A stretch of DNA of 64,000 nucleotides from Sphagnum magellanicum (lineage: Eukaryota > Streptophyta > Sphagnopsida > Sphagnales > Sphagnaceae), in the NCBI GenBank assembly GCA_021904315.1, contig CM038911.1, positions 17,767,390 through 17,831,389 on the forward strand, given 5' to 3'. The translations under genes and the position numbers were made by a program. Shown piece after piece: positions 1 through 11,500 of the stretch. Positions within the stretch are counted from its first letter, which is position 1, and every line of letters begins with the position of its first letter. The notes under the pieces are model-generated. The model did not search any database. It saw only the letters and a list, made by a program, of their open reading frames with translations, and was not told the origin of the DNA.

Positions 1-3000
1 TTCCCTCACTCTGGAAGGTCCCAAGAACCCAAGCTTCAAGCTCTACAGTATGACTTACTGAGCTCAATGTGTGGGAACCTCAGCAATCTCTAGGGATAGG
101 CATAGCCATACCAGGGAGCTACAAACAGTGGGTGTGCTCACAACTTTCTTAATTTGAAATTGACAGCCAGAAATCAATCTTATTACAACACTGGTACTGA
201 AGCATGGAGGATTGCAGATCCAATTTCACAGTCAACTTACAACTTATCAACAGTAGGGTGTTTCAGCAAGTGGGGAGTGTAACAGAAACAAAACAAGGTG
301 GCTTGCATCATGGCCCATGCTCTTTGAACTTAGCCCCCAGCCTCTGCTTCTCATCCCCCTACCTGCAGAATGCAGAGTCCAAGAGGAGCAAACAGGAGCA
401 ATTAACCCAGTGAGAGAAACCTTGTGAAGTAGATCATTTGCAGGGTGCAAACAGCAGGGGTAGTCAAATGGATTATTTTTGGGTCTCAAAGACTCGACTG
501 GAGGTTGTTCACTTGTACTTAGGTAAGATGCCAGAACATACACAAAATTCTAACCAGAACTTTTCTCATTCCTAATGTTGAAGTTGATGCTGTAAGTTTG
601 TTTATGGAACTGCACTGTGTGACATGTTAGATTACTTACATGTTAGTTTTGAAACATGTGCCTGAAGTTTGATGCAATAATTGTGAGGAAATGACTTGTG
701 AAAGGAATGCTCCTTTTACAGTCTGCTGCTCTTCACTTCTCCATTGAGAAAAAAGCTCCAAAGAAAGGTAAGGCTTCTCACAAATTGTAACTTGTAGCCT
801 ACTTGCCACATTGTGAGTCAAACAAATCTTTAAAGACTCTGTTCGACATGCACCTGGAACAAAAGTTTTTTTTCCCATGTTAATTGGTTCTACCAATTGA
901 GCATCCCCAGCAGTGCTTAGTATTCGAACCTGCAAAAGTATTTCTCATATCCAAGTTTAGTTATTTACTTTTTTTGCAACCCCAACCTATGAAACCGAAG
1001 CCAGGACCACAAATATGTGGGAGACTACTAATGGCAAACCACCTGAACCAATCATTATGATTTGTAATTTTCATCAAAGACAGGGAGCAGCAGTCTTATC
1101 ACATTTATTACACTCTGATCAGTGTTGCAGAGCCATTACCAATCTTAGGAGACTCTGCAAAAATGATGGGCTAAAACCACTTTGCTGAGCTAACCCAGCA
1201 TGTCTGATCTGTTTTCATCCAATTATAATGTGCAGGGTCACATACTGAGCCGCCGGGGACACTCTGATGTCTTCACTAATACATCGTGATGAGCAATAGT
1301 AAAGTTCCAAAGAGCATCTGAGCACAAAATATCCCAGGAATCAAGATCATTATGACTCTTCATGAAATTCTTGGACATCCAGTGCTCCGTGTATCATTTA
1401 TTCGACACTATATTCAGAAACGGAAACGGCTGATCTTATATCCTTGAACATAACTGAAACAATTATTGGTGCTAGTCCACAATCTATACATTCACCAAAA
1501 AACAGGAACATTTTTTTTATGTTTTGCTTCACTACATCTCCTTGAGTCCTTGTATTATTTCAAATCCCATTTTTCAAACTCAAATTAAAACACCCCAAGT
1601 TTCATCTTCCTGGTTGCAATCAACAGTGGACCATTTCAAAATTGACAGAAGGTTGTTAGTGCAAAGCCTTAAGGTAATGACTTTGATGACAATTTGCCTT
1701 CAGTACCTCATTGGATTATGTCTGATGGACTGGACACTGTGAAGTCGTTAAAAGCAGACCTATCTTATTCTGCCTCTTTTTGATCTAGTTCCCCTTTACT
1801 ATCAGCAGCCTGGTACAGAATCAGCACCCGGGGCTGATTTTGCATCCAAATATGACAAGATGCACGATACATTATGTACGGCTTCATCCAGCTGGATAAT
1901 ATAGCCCTCACATTGTGATGCCTGTGAATGGGCCCTTCAACCCTGATTCTGTCAGGGTTCTTCCCTGGGCGAGCACTGGCCAAGTCCAGTATTGGAGTTC
2001 GTTTCATTGGAAAGATTTTGGTGTAGGGTAAACGCCCAAGGCCATGCACTTTACTGGAATAAGCGCCCACATGAGGCCAAGCACAAAGACCTGTTCAATG
2101 TCTTTTCTTTTATGGTGGATGTTCCATTTTTTGAAATGCCCCAAACAGCTGAGGAAAAAATACAATGGGTAACATGCCCTCCAATTACACTAAAAAAAAC
2201 AAGAGCAGGTCTTTACATGTAAAGTAGTGCCTTAGGGTGGGGCATTCTTGAAATAAAAGACGTAGAGCGGTAATATATATTTCTTGAATGTCCACAACAT
2301 GCCTCAGTTTTATGATGCTTCTAACATATTTCACTTTGGATAAGTCCACAATCCATTTTCCTAATGATAATGAATTCAAGAGATTATTTTCCTACTAATT
2401 CACATTGACTAAAATGCATTTAAAAGATTTCATCAAACTTGAAGCTGGATGTAGAACACTATCAAAACTATACTCAAGGTCAAATATTGTCAATTTGTCA
2501 AACTTGGATTTATATTTTATTGGAGGTTTTTGGATTGGCTTAAGCAATATTTACTTCAGATAGGCAAAAGATGGTGAAATACCATGGTTTTTAAGTTAAG
2601 GAATAGCCACTTGGAATTACACACCTAATATCCTCAAAGATTTCATTCATCAAACTAATTCACAATGAGCTCAATGGGGATTATGCTTAAACTAAGTAGT
2701 CAAAATGATTGATGATGCATTAACCCTTACTTTGGTTATGGCTCATGGTCATGGACTTCACCTCATCTAGATTTTTGGAACACAGTTGCAACCCCTTAGC
2801 TTGTCACCAAACCCCTTAGTTCCAATTAGGGTTGTTAAAAAATTCATCCAAAGTAGGTCCAGATCATGTTGAGCTAGTATACAAAACTTTTGGGTGCTTC
2901 TTTATGCAAATTATCAAGACAAAAAGTCCAGAAAGTGCAGCCACCTTTAATTTCTTGAGTGAAAACTATTGAAACTATTTTTTTAAGTTGCTAGTAGAAG

Positions 3001-4003
3001 TCCTCACCAGCTGAATAAGGGGATCGGTACATGCTCAAGGAGAGCGTAGACAAGTATCTCCATGCCAGAGATCATCCGCTTTCGGCACTCATTCCAAATC
3101 CATGTTAGGCACAGGATGTAGAGGTAATCTTGACAAAAGAAGTTCGGCAGATTACCAAATTATCCAAACTAGTGGCACAAGGAGGTGAAAAGCAGTTTGC
3201 TCTCAGAAGAATTGCAGATTTCTGTGGCACTAACTTCATACTGCTAAAGAGATTATTGCAAATTGTTGCTTATGTAAGGTCAGAAATTTAAGGAGCTTAG
3301 AGCATCTCCACCCACATGCCCAATTGGGGCCCCTATAAGTATTTATCACATCCAACATTTGGTGTTAATTGTTACCCCATCCCCACCCATAAACAACAAA
3401 AAGTGGATAGTATAAGGGAGAGACTATTTTAAATGTTGCCATTTGAGCTGATCATTTATGGCTGGCCAATCAAAAACAATCATTTTCTTTTACTGATGAG
3501 AGTTTCAAGCTGTTTGACTGCTATACTTCATCCAAAATATTTGTGCAGGTTAGTCTGCATCTGCAGGTGGAGATTGTCGATCTTGAACTGTGTTTGTACC
3601 TCAAGTTTTCTTCTACTGCCAGTGAAGGCTCACCATGAAAATATCATCTTTGGTGTGCTGCTTCATGTAGTGATGCCTTCCATCATTTTAATACTGTTTT
3701 GACTGCACTACTCAAAGCAAATTTAAGAATTGTTTGTGCATGTTGGGCATAATTTTTTGCCTCAAATCTTTTCGCTATTTTATTTCAGGATGGGAGTTCT
3801 TAGTGCAGATACAGAAACGAAGAGTTTTGAGATATGGCTAAATTTGGCCACATGTTTCTCTTTTTCACTCTTCAAGACTAAAGACTTGTTGCTTTCCATC
3901 TCTCATCTGGGAGAGAGCAACACCTGGAGTCTCAATGTCTAGATATCCTCACCACACTCGGTGCTTCACACTCACTCAAGGAGATTGGGCAACCCCTCAA
4001 ATC
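1..4003. other. Left flank, no firm gene
   Basis: No recognisable complete gene or mobile element. Base composition is more balanced than further right, and short frames on both strands overlap one another. Some + strand segments between about 1.34 and 3.3 kb look like protein and are listed separately. From about 3.3 to 4.0 kb I see only ordinary AT-rich sequence, with one acceptor-like pyrimidine tract ending in CAG near 3,789. Confidence 0.4.
1343..3300 (+). other. Exon-like segments of an unidentified gene or gene relic
   Basis: Several + strand segments read like real protein but lie in different frames with stops between them. Near 1,352-1,447 a frame reads MTLHEILGHPVLRVSFIRHY and continues basic. 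Near 1,673-1,780 one contains LPSVPHWIMSDGLDTVK. Near 1,782-1,907 one contains PGTESAPGADFASKYDKMHD. Near 1,910-2,030 one contains NGPFNPDSVRVLPWASTGQ. Near 1,992-2,222 one contains ALYWNKRPHEAKHKDLF. Near 3,034-3,110 and 3,190-3,290 there are VDKYLHARDHPLSALIPNP and ALRRIADFCGTNFILLKRLL. I do not recognise the family. Either introns or decay could explain the frame changes. A competing 101-codon frame on the - strand (1,765-2,070) covers part of the same stretch, so the strand is not certain. Confidence 0.22.
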
Positions 4004-4032
4004 AGTGATGTTCATTAACCTCTTGCTTTGAC
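4004..4032. repeat. Target-site duplication, left copy (LINE)
   Basis: These 29 bases recur exactly at 5,533-5,561 and bracket the LINE. Identity extends a further seven bases outward with one C/T mismatch, so the duplication may be 36 bp, or the extra bases may be junction microhomology at the truncated 5' end. Confidence 0.92.
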
Positions 4033-5532
4033 TTACTTACTTACTTACAATTTAGCGTCATTAAGTGGGCCAAACAGCGCCCGGGCCAGAGCCCAATTGA
4101 CGTTATGTCTGATGAAGCAATTCAGATCTAACTGTTTGACATTGTACTAAAAATCTAGCAAGGATGCCTTGTTGCTGACAGCTCAGTAATTCAGCCAAAG
4201 GTGTGATGGCAGTTAGTGGCAATGAACCTCTAAACCTCTCTCGAACACTTTGATAAGCAGGGCAAACCAACAAGAAGTGGTCCTCATCTTCAACTGCACC
4301 CAAGTCACACAATTTGCAGTAACGTTGCTGCACCGGCACCTTCACTGGCTTGACTTGCCTTCCTAGCTCAATCTGCAGCTTATGATTCGCACAACGAAAA
4401 CGTGCCAAGCTTCTCCTAAGCTGTGCATTGTCTACCCTGGAGAGGTATTCTTTGTACCCATACTGTGCTGAGCTATTCAACCCCAGATAGGCTCTCACTC
4501 GACTGGAGTCAGCTGTAGCCACTTGATGGTGTACAATGTATTGCCTCTCAACCAACTGCTTGAAGCGAACACTTGGTGGCAGCTGATCGTTATTGATGCA
4601 CAAATTGTACGTCGACAGTTGTTCATCTACTTGTGCTAGCCAACAAGTAGGCAATCGACTCTTTCTACCCATAGCACTCTGGTTCCCGAGTAAGACTTGT
4701 TGCCTGGCTGCAAGCAACTGCAGCTGTACATCATAAGCTAGCCTGAGCATGCGATCTGAATGTACCTCAGAACTGACACGTGAGAGAAAGTGCATGGTCT
4801 GTTGCCACCAAAATATTGCTAGGGGAAACCTGCCAAACTCTGCCAGCACGACGTAACTAAATGTTGTGGTGTTGACCCCCAGCAACGACTTCAGAAAAGC
4901 CCGATGAACCACCTCTAATTGTTCGTGTGTTATGTGGTCTAACCATACTTCACACCCATAGCTAAGCACTGGTTTGACTAGTGCATCAAACAGATGGCAT
5001 TGTAATGCTGGGTCAGAGATGCACAGTTCTGCGCATCTGCGTCGCAATGCAAAAACTGCCTTTTTCCCTGACATTGCTAACCGCTGTATTGCCGCTTGCA
5101 TACCTTTTGTGTCGTGCAGCTCAACACCTAGATACTTGAAAGAGTTTAGTTGCTCTAGAGCTTCGCCCTCATACTGAAAAGCCTGACACACAGACTTGCG
5201 TGCTTCAAACACAACAACCTTGGTTTTCTTGACATTCATAGTCAACTGACGCTCATAGCAAAAAGCTTGCAAGACATCCAGTTGCTTCTGTAATCCAGCA
5301 AGAGTGTGTGACATGAGAGCTAAGTCGTCTGCATACAAAAGCAAGCGAACAGCTAGCTGTCCCAACATTGGTGGTGTGTCACCCTCCAAAGCATTCAACT
5401 GTTTCTCTAGGCCATCTATGAAGAGGCCAAACAGGAGCGGGCTGAGGGGGCATCCTTGTTTCACTCCGATGCGGCAGAAGAAAGTGGGCGTGAGCCCTTC
5501 CTCTGGATGGTGTAGGCAAGCCTGGTCAAATT
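4033..5532 (-). mobile_element. 5'-truncated non-LTR retrotransposon (LINE)
   Basis: A 1.5 kb insertion on the - strand bounded by a 29-bp direct repeat. Its body is clearly less AT-rich than the flanks. Reading in its own direction it begins inside the reverse-transcriptase domain, so the endonuclease and the first half of RT are missing. It then carries an open RT frame, about 60 bp of 3' untranslated sequence, and a tail of four GTAA/TAAG units (+ strand ACTT repeats at 4,031-4,048) in place of poly-A. Target-primed reverse transcription explains the truncation, the tail and the long duplication. The exact duplication and undamaged frame point to a recent insertion. Confidence 0.93.
4103..5464 (-). 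CDS. LINE reverse transcriptase, C-terminal part
   Basis: The frame is 453 codons from the first Met and is open upstream to the truncation at about 5,530, so this Met is internal and not a natural start. Visible motifs in order are the RT block VKQGCPLSPLLF at the start, the catalytic YADDLALMS block about 45 residues in, a thumb/connection region with the SFKYLGVEL motif near residue 110, and a Cys-rich zinc-binding motif (CKLCDL...H...C) near residues 385-405, as in LINE ORF2 C-termini. The RT palm block carrying the first catalytic Asp and the APE-type endonuclease are absent. No stop or frameshift is visible. It cannot be functional as it stands because the N-terminal half is missing. 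The LINE clade cannot be named from this fragment. Confidence 0.9.
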   Translation of the reverse strand: MKQGCPLSPLLFGLFIDGLEKQLNALEGDTPPMLGQLAVRLLLYADDLALMSHTLAGLQKQLDVLQAFCYERQLTMNVKKTKVVVFEARKSVCQAFQYEGEALEQLNSFKYLGVELHDTKGMQAAIQRLAMSGKKAVFALRRRCAELCISDPALQCHLFDALVKPVLSYGCEVWLDHITHEQLEVVHRAFLKSLLGVNTTTFSYVVLAEFGRFPLAIFWWQQTMHFLSRVSSEVHSDRMLRLAYDVQLQLLAARQQVLLGNQSAMGRKSRLPTCWLAQVDEQLSTYNLCINNDQLPPSVRFKQLVERQYIVHHQVATADSSRVRAYLGLNSSAQYGYKEYLSRVDNAQLRRSLARFRCANHKLQIELGRQVKPVKVPVQQRYCKLCDLGAVEDEDHFLLVCPAYQSVRERFRGSLPLTAITPLAELLSCQQQGILARFLVQCQTVRSELLHQT

Positions 5533-5561
5533 AGTGATGTTCATTAACCTCTTGCTTTGAC
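5533..5561. repeat. Target-site duplication, right copy (LINE)
   Basis: Exact copy of 4,004-4,032, directly adjoining the truncated 5' end of the LINE. Confidence 0.92.
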
Positions 5562-7578
5562 AACCATCACTTAAGACCTCTCCCCTTACCTTTGATGTTA
5601 TCTTGTGCTGAATTGACCATTTCATCCAAAGACTACATCAAGTTAGAGCATAGGAACACTACCAACCATCTCACCAAAAGGTAAATTACATCCACACTAA
5701 GGCACTTAAAACGTCAACACACACAGTGCTCACATGAAATCAGCACAGTGCCATTTTGATAATGGCTAAAAAAATTTGCAAGCTTGACATTCACTGCTTA
5801 GACATAGCTTAGATAGATTTGTGATGTCAAATTGCATTTGGAATATGCTGGATGGATCAAGATTTAACCTAATGGATGAAGGATCAATTGCACATGATGA
5901 TGATAGGCAGAAAGTGCCAAAACTTTTAGCAATCAATGATCATGTGAAATAGAAGGGTTTAGTTGAGCTTATTTACATTGTTGCTTTCTTTGTATTAGAC
6001 TATGTTCATTGTTTGTTGCAAGTGATTTCCTTTTGGTTGTTGTTTTTCAAGAAAGAGTTTGCAATAGTGGGATGTTGGTGTTACTTTATGGATTTGTTGG
6101 TATACATTTCATGAGGTGGATCTTGTCGACCTTTGGATGTGTGTTGTTTGTCAAATGCAAGTTATGATGTGGAGATTACCAAGATGTGACAATGAGGATT
6201 TAAGGTGAAGTAAATAATTAGATGAAAAGTGTTTTTAGTTTTAGGAAGCTAAGCACGATTCCTTCAAACTTTTAGAGGTAGTCTTGTGTTTTTTTTATAT
6301 ATGATGCTAATGATAGAACCTTATGTTTATGTCCAAAATTCCCCAAAACTCTTCCACTATATATGGATGATTAGGTTGAACATAAGAAGTTGATTAGATG
6401 TTTCAAAATAGAGGCACATTTGGAAATGATGAAAGTCTTTAAGGAGTTTGAAAACTAGCTTGAAATTGTTTCACAACTTTAAGTTTTGTATATTTGAAGT
6501 TACTCTAGTTTTTGTTTTCTAGGATTTGGGAATGAATGGAAAGTGAGATATACTTTGGTGAGAACTCTAAGAGTTGCATAACCTAAATGTGGGGAATTGT
6601 GAAATCTACATTAGAAAATTCTTTTGTCCATGTTGTTACAAACTTTGATATGAAGGTTTTCTTTTCTTGCCTCAACTTTTGGGGGAAAGGTGTAGATTGG
6701 GGTTTTACAATTTTTTTACCAAAATGCTTGATGAGATCAATTGAGATCTGGTGGGATTCATGGGAGATGTAAATGGGAGAAATAGGATGTTTTGTTTTTG
6801 GTGGAATGTAGTGAAGGAACCTTGTAGTACAAAACCATAATTAAATGTGGAGGGGATTGTTCTATCATGAAACAATTATGATAGGCCATGATAGCTTGTG
6901 AAAGTAAACTCAAAGTGTGCTAATCCAAAATGTGCTTTAGACTCATGCAATAAGATTAGTTGTGTCATAGTAGTAGGGTTGATTAGGTTTACACCTTTGT
7001 TTTTATATACATTGAATGGAAATAAAGAAGTATCCTTGATTATATTGTCCAAGGAGAGTCTTCATTCCTCCTTTTTCTTTTGGTGATAGATCTAAGAACT
7101 TGGGAACATGGAATCAAATACCATTTTTGCATGGGAGAAAATTTGTGGCCCAATGTTGTTCCAAAAAATAGCACATTAAAGAATTGGAATAAGAATCAAC
7201 ATTCAAAACTAGAATGGGTTTTTAAAGGAGACGAAGACATTGGATCCTTTCAAAGTGCTACAATCAATTAGTATCATAAAAAACATTTTGGTGTTCACTA
7301 GATTTTTTGAAATAAAAGTAAGCAATATATGATTGGTTTAGCCTAGCTAATTGAACAATAAGTGGACTCAATTTACCTATTAATTACTTTCTATAATCCT
7401 TGCAAACTTCCTTCCACAAAAATCTTGATCAAAATTTCCTTGGATTTAGAATGACAATATTATAGTCAAAAAATCTACTCAATGACTCTACATGGTGGCT
7501 TGAAGCCTATCATGAAGCCTACTTTTAGGCCTTTCTAGTTCTTGGTCTCTATTGCAATGTTGTGTTGTTTGTTTCACA
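5562..7578. other. AT-rich intergenic stretch
   Basis: Two kilobases lie between the LINE and the end of the PPR pseudogene. Short open frames exist on the + strand (for example 6,587-6,772, 6,898-7,086 and 7,080-7,271), but none resembles a known family and their lengths are what chance gives at this base composition. I see no terminal repeats or RNA gene. Confidence 0.5.
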
Positions 7579-8290
7579 TCACCAATAATCCCCACATGAA
7601 TACATCCCATCCTTGAAATGATTGAAGCAACTACAATCTCTTGCAATAATCTTTCACTTCCTAATCTTGGAGATAAACTTTGTTGCAGTGTGGCAATCAC
7701 AACATAGCCATATGTTATTGATTATGTGGATAAGTGTCTTTGGCAAAATGTTAATTAGCCCATATGGGATGGCTAGTTTCTCCCTATGGTAACACAAAGC
7801 CTATTTTTTATGTTGTTCATCCACATCATGCAATACAAAACGTATGTCAAGTACATAATTAGCCTCCTTGATATGTGTATGTAAATTGTCCAATATATGT
7901 ACTCAATTTGCAACTATGATCAATCAATCCCTACAAACTGATAAACCTTACCATTGAATTCAATTGAGTTTTGGCATGTTTTTTTTGTCGAACCTTAATG
8001 TTCCATTGCCTTTCCATCATCACTACATCATCCCATTTACTAGCAACAACATATATGTTGGATAATAATACATATGTACCTATGTTTTGTGGCTTCAACT
8101 TAAGTTTCTTTTCATCTAGCCATTCCTACCTTTACTTTACAATGTAGTTTGTAGGCACCAAGTTAACGATCCCTACAAAACATTGTCTAGTTGAATTGGC
8201 ATCTTCATAATGACATGTTGTGCTTATTTTATATATGTAGCCTACATTGCCAAGAATGTCAACCATGTAGCCATAATACTCTATGGCTGG
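7579..8290 (-). pseudogene. DYW-type PPR pseudogene, C-terminal block
   Basis: This is the 3' end of an organellar RNA-editing-type PPR gene. The strand reads EYYGYMVDILGNVGYIYK (typical of the last PPR/E region), then a KMPIQLDN segment, then a C-terminal DYW cytidine-deaminase domain. The HxE signature is present as YHREKLA (about 7,771-7,794) and the Cys motif as CCDCHTATKFISKI (about 7,660-7,710). The protein ends in SCGDYW directly before a TGA at 7,579-7,581, exactly where DYW proteins end. Several in-frame stops and at least one frameshift lie between these motifs, so the gene is dead although its key residues survive. The right edge stops abruptly at the copia LTR, and the reading resumes on the other side of that element at 13,844. 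Confidence 0.88.
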
Positions 8291-8577
8291 TGGTAGATTT
8301 TTTAACTTAAGAAGTCAAATTCTATGATGTTAATACTAAAGCAAAAGGAGGATGGAAACATACTAACAACTAATTAACTACATATTTAGAAGTTGATCCA
8401 ATGTGAAGGTGCACACTCCCTAGAAAAAGGGGATAACCCAAGGATTAAATAGGTGAAAAGGGGAGAAAGAAAAACAAATCTAGAACTTTCTAGAAGAAAT
8501 AAAATAGGACTAGATAGAGTAACAAGGACAAAGCGTTAAAGAGGGATGAACAAACATAGTAATCCTAATGTCTAACA
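8291..8577 (-). repeat. Copia LTR (3' LTR)
   Basis: About 287 bp, repeated directly at 13,562-13,843. It ends in TCTAACA, the inverse of the TGTTAGA that starts the other copy. The two LTRs differ at roughly one position in five by eye, which implies an old insertion. Confidence 0.88.
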
Positions 8578-8590
8578 CCACCTTTCAACC
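8578..8590 (-). promoter_or_regulatory. Copia polypurine tract
   Basis: On the element strand this reads GGTTGAAAGGTGG directly before the 3' LTR, the expected place for the plus-strand primer of an LTR retrotransposon. Confidence 0.6.
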
Positions 8591-11500
8591 TTTAATAGGC
8601 AAGTTAGCCATTTTAAAACAAAAATCAAGTAATAAAACACAACTAAAACCATAAATGAAAAGCATGAACAAATTTTAATAAAGTGTGTCATCTTCTTCTT
8701 CTCCTTTAAAAAAAAATAATTAAAGCAAAATGCAAGGAGTTGCATGCTTAAGTATCCAAATTGGTGGTCCTAGATATGGAGTTGGAAATGAAACGAATAG
8801 AGTAGTTCTAGAAGGAGGGAGTTATGTCTTTAATTGGCTACATTTTAATGGTCCTATTTTTCATGGAATGTTAGATGAACTCATGTTTTAGATTTCGTGG
8901 CCTAACTTGGTGTTCAAAATGAAAACATTTTGCGACCTAGGATCTTTGAGGGTTGTTTGCAAATGGTGGAAAAAGCAAGTCAATGCCTTGGTGGAGTGAC
9001 AATCAAGAATACATGAATTGTAAGAATCCCATTAGTGTTACAAGTAGTAGTTGGACAACCTCATGGAAAAGGAGGAACACAATTGGGAGTGTTGGTCTCC
9101 TTGTTGAACGAAATGAAGCAATTTTTTTTCTATTACATTGTTACCCTTGTTAAATTTTTATATTGCATAAAATTTCTTTTTCTTAAATTTTTTGTGAATA
9201 TGTTAGTTGGTTGTTTTATAGATGGGATATAGTTGACTTTGATTTGGCCATTTTTTGTAAATTGTTGTATGTACTTGAGGTGGATGGTGAAGTGTTTTCG
9301 TCTTGAAGTGGTATATTGGGTCCTTAGTGATCTTTGATGCAACTTCCATTGTCACAATGTATGGGTACAATTGATACACTAGTCATGTCATGTCCAGCAG
9401 GTAAGTTCATGAGCCATTATCCTTCTTTTGCAACTTCTATGAATGTTTTAAATTTAAATTTTGCAAATCATAAGGCCATAAAGTTTTTTTTTTGTTGTTC
9501 CAAGTGATTGGGGTTCCTCCTACTATAAAGAAATACCTTCTAGTCAATTTTCTAAAATATATATCTCCTCCCCAATCTACATTAGTGAATCCAATGAGAG
9601 CAAGGTTTGTTCCCCTTCTATAAAATAACCATGATTTGACAATCTCTTTAAGATATTGAAATTTTTGATTTGGCAACTTTTAAATGTGATTCTTGAGGTC
9701 TTTGCATATATATGTTTGCAAGGTTTGTTGCAAATGCAATGTCAAGTCTCATGTTTGTAAAAAAGATCAACTTACCAACTAAGTTTTGGCTATAGTATGT
9801 TGGGTCAACCTCGGGGGAATTCATGTCAACTTGTAACTTCAAAGTTTTAACGAATGGTATGTTCAAGGGATTGTAATTTGATATCCCACATTCAAAAAAT
9901 AAATTTGTATTAAATGACTTTGATGAAGAAATGTTCCCTGAGGCTGTTGTTTGAGATCAAGCCTTAAGTATCTTGAGGCTAAACCTAAATTTGACATTTT
10001 GAATTGTTTTTCTAGTCTTGTTTCGATCTAATTGATGTTGGTTGTGTTGTTGCTAATGATGAAGATATTGTCTAAATAAACTATCACAAGGAATAATTGT
10101 TCTTAGTTTTTCAATTGGTATAAATTTTCATCTTGTGTGATCTTGTCTAATCCTTGATATGTTAAGTAAATGTCAATTATTTTGGAGCTTGCTTGAGTCC
10201 ATATAGGGCTTTGTTGAACTTGTAAACTAATCATTTTTGTCCTTGGATGACAAATCCTAAGGGTTGTTGTATGTAAAGTTCTTATTTAATCTTCCCATTT
10301 AGGAAGGTTAATTTGACATCCATGTGATGGAATTCCCAACCTTGAACAACAACAATTGTTGTGACCAATTTGATGGTGGTCCACTTTGCCATAGGAGAAA
10401 ACATGTTGTTGTAGGCTATCTTGGTCTTTTGCTCACATCTTCATACCACCATGCAAGCTTTGTATTTGGTATGCTTGTCTTGAGTTTCTTTGATTCTAAA
10501 AATCCATTTGATTGAAATTGGTTTATGGCCTCAAAATAGTTTCACTAACAACAAGATACGAATCTTGGAAATGAATTCCATTTCTTCCTCCATGGTTTTC
10601 TTCACTTATCATCTATAATTGCATCAAAGAATGTGATGTTTATGTTGGATTCATTTGTTAAATTGATATAGACTCTCAATTTGATAGGTATCAATTGTGC
10701 TCTGGTGGACCTTTTGGGTTCTTGGACATTCATTCTTTTCCTCCCTGGTACATTTGAACGATACTATCTAGTTGTCTTTTATTCATTTTCTCCAAATCTC
10801 AATTTTTGTCAAGATTGGATTATTGTGTTTCAACTTCAACTAGGTTTTGATTTTCAAGGAACATGATGCCAAGGTTATTATTATAAATTTGTTGTTCCTT
10901 TTGATAGTTTGTGTCCAATTTGAAGGAAGAAAATAGATCTTCCTATTTTCACTTCATTTTCATCAACCACATCTTCATTTCTACCCACATCTACATGGTG
11001 TGTGCGATTTTTTTCTTCCTTTATGATTATATCCCTAGAGGTAACCATTTTCTTCACTTAAGTACATAACATTTGTAGCCTTTCCTCTCTTCATCTATAC
11101 CAACTAAGGTTCCCTTCACAATTTTTTCATCTAGTTTGTCCTTCTAGCTAGTTACGGGAACATGTATGTATGTTTGTGGTCCAAGAACCTTAAAAATTTT
11201 CAAATGTGGTTTTTTTCTTGAAAAAACTTTTAAAGGTGTTTTTTGGTCAAGTGTCTTTGATGGCCTTCTATTCACCAAGTAGCATGTTGCATGTACTAGT
11301 TTAACCCAAAGAACCTTGGGAGGTTTCCTTTTACTATTATGCATGTTGTAGTTTCCAAAATTGTATGGTTTTGGCATTTATCAACTCCATTTTGTTAAGG
11401 TGAATAAGTTTACATTGATTCCCTTCTTACTCCCTCTTGATTGCAAAATTCAATGAATTTTTCAAACTTGAATTCACCTTTGTCATCAAATCTAAGGATT

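Noticed and set aside
858-930. tRNA-like sequence on the - strand (GGGGATGCTCAATTGGTAGA, box A-like)
   Set aside because: No box B in the right orientation and distance, and no acceptor or anticodon stem can be drawn.
8953-9342. Overlapping + strand frames at 8.95-9.23 kb
   Set aside because: They lie within the copia element; the - strand reading of RNase H explains the region.
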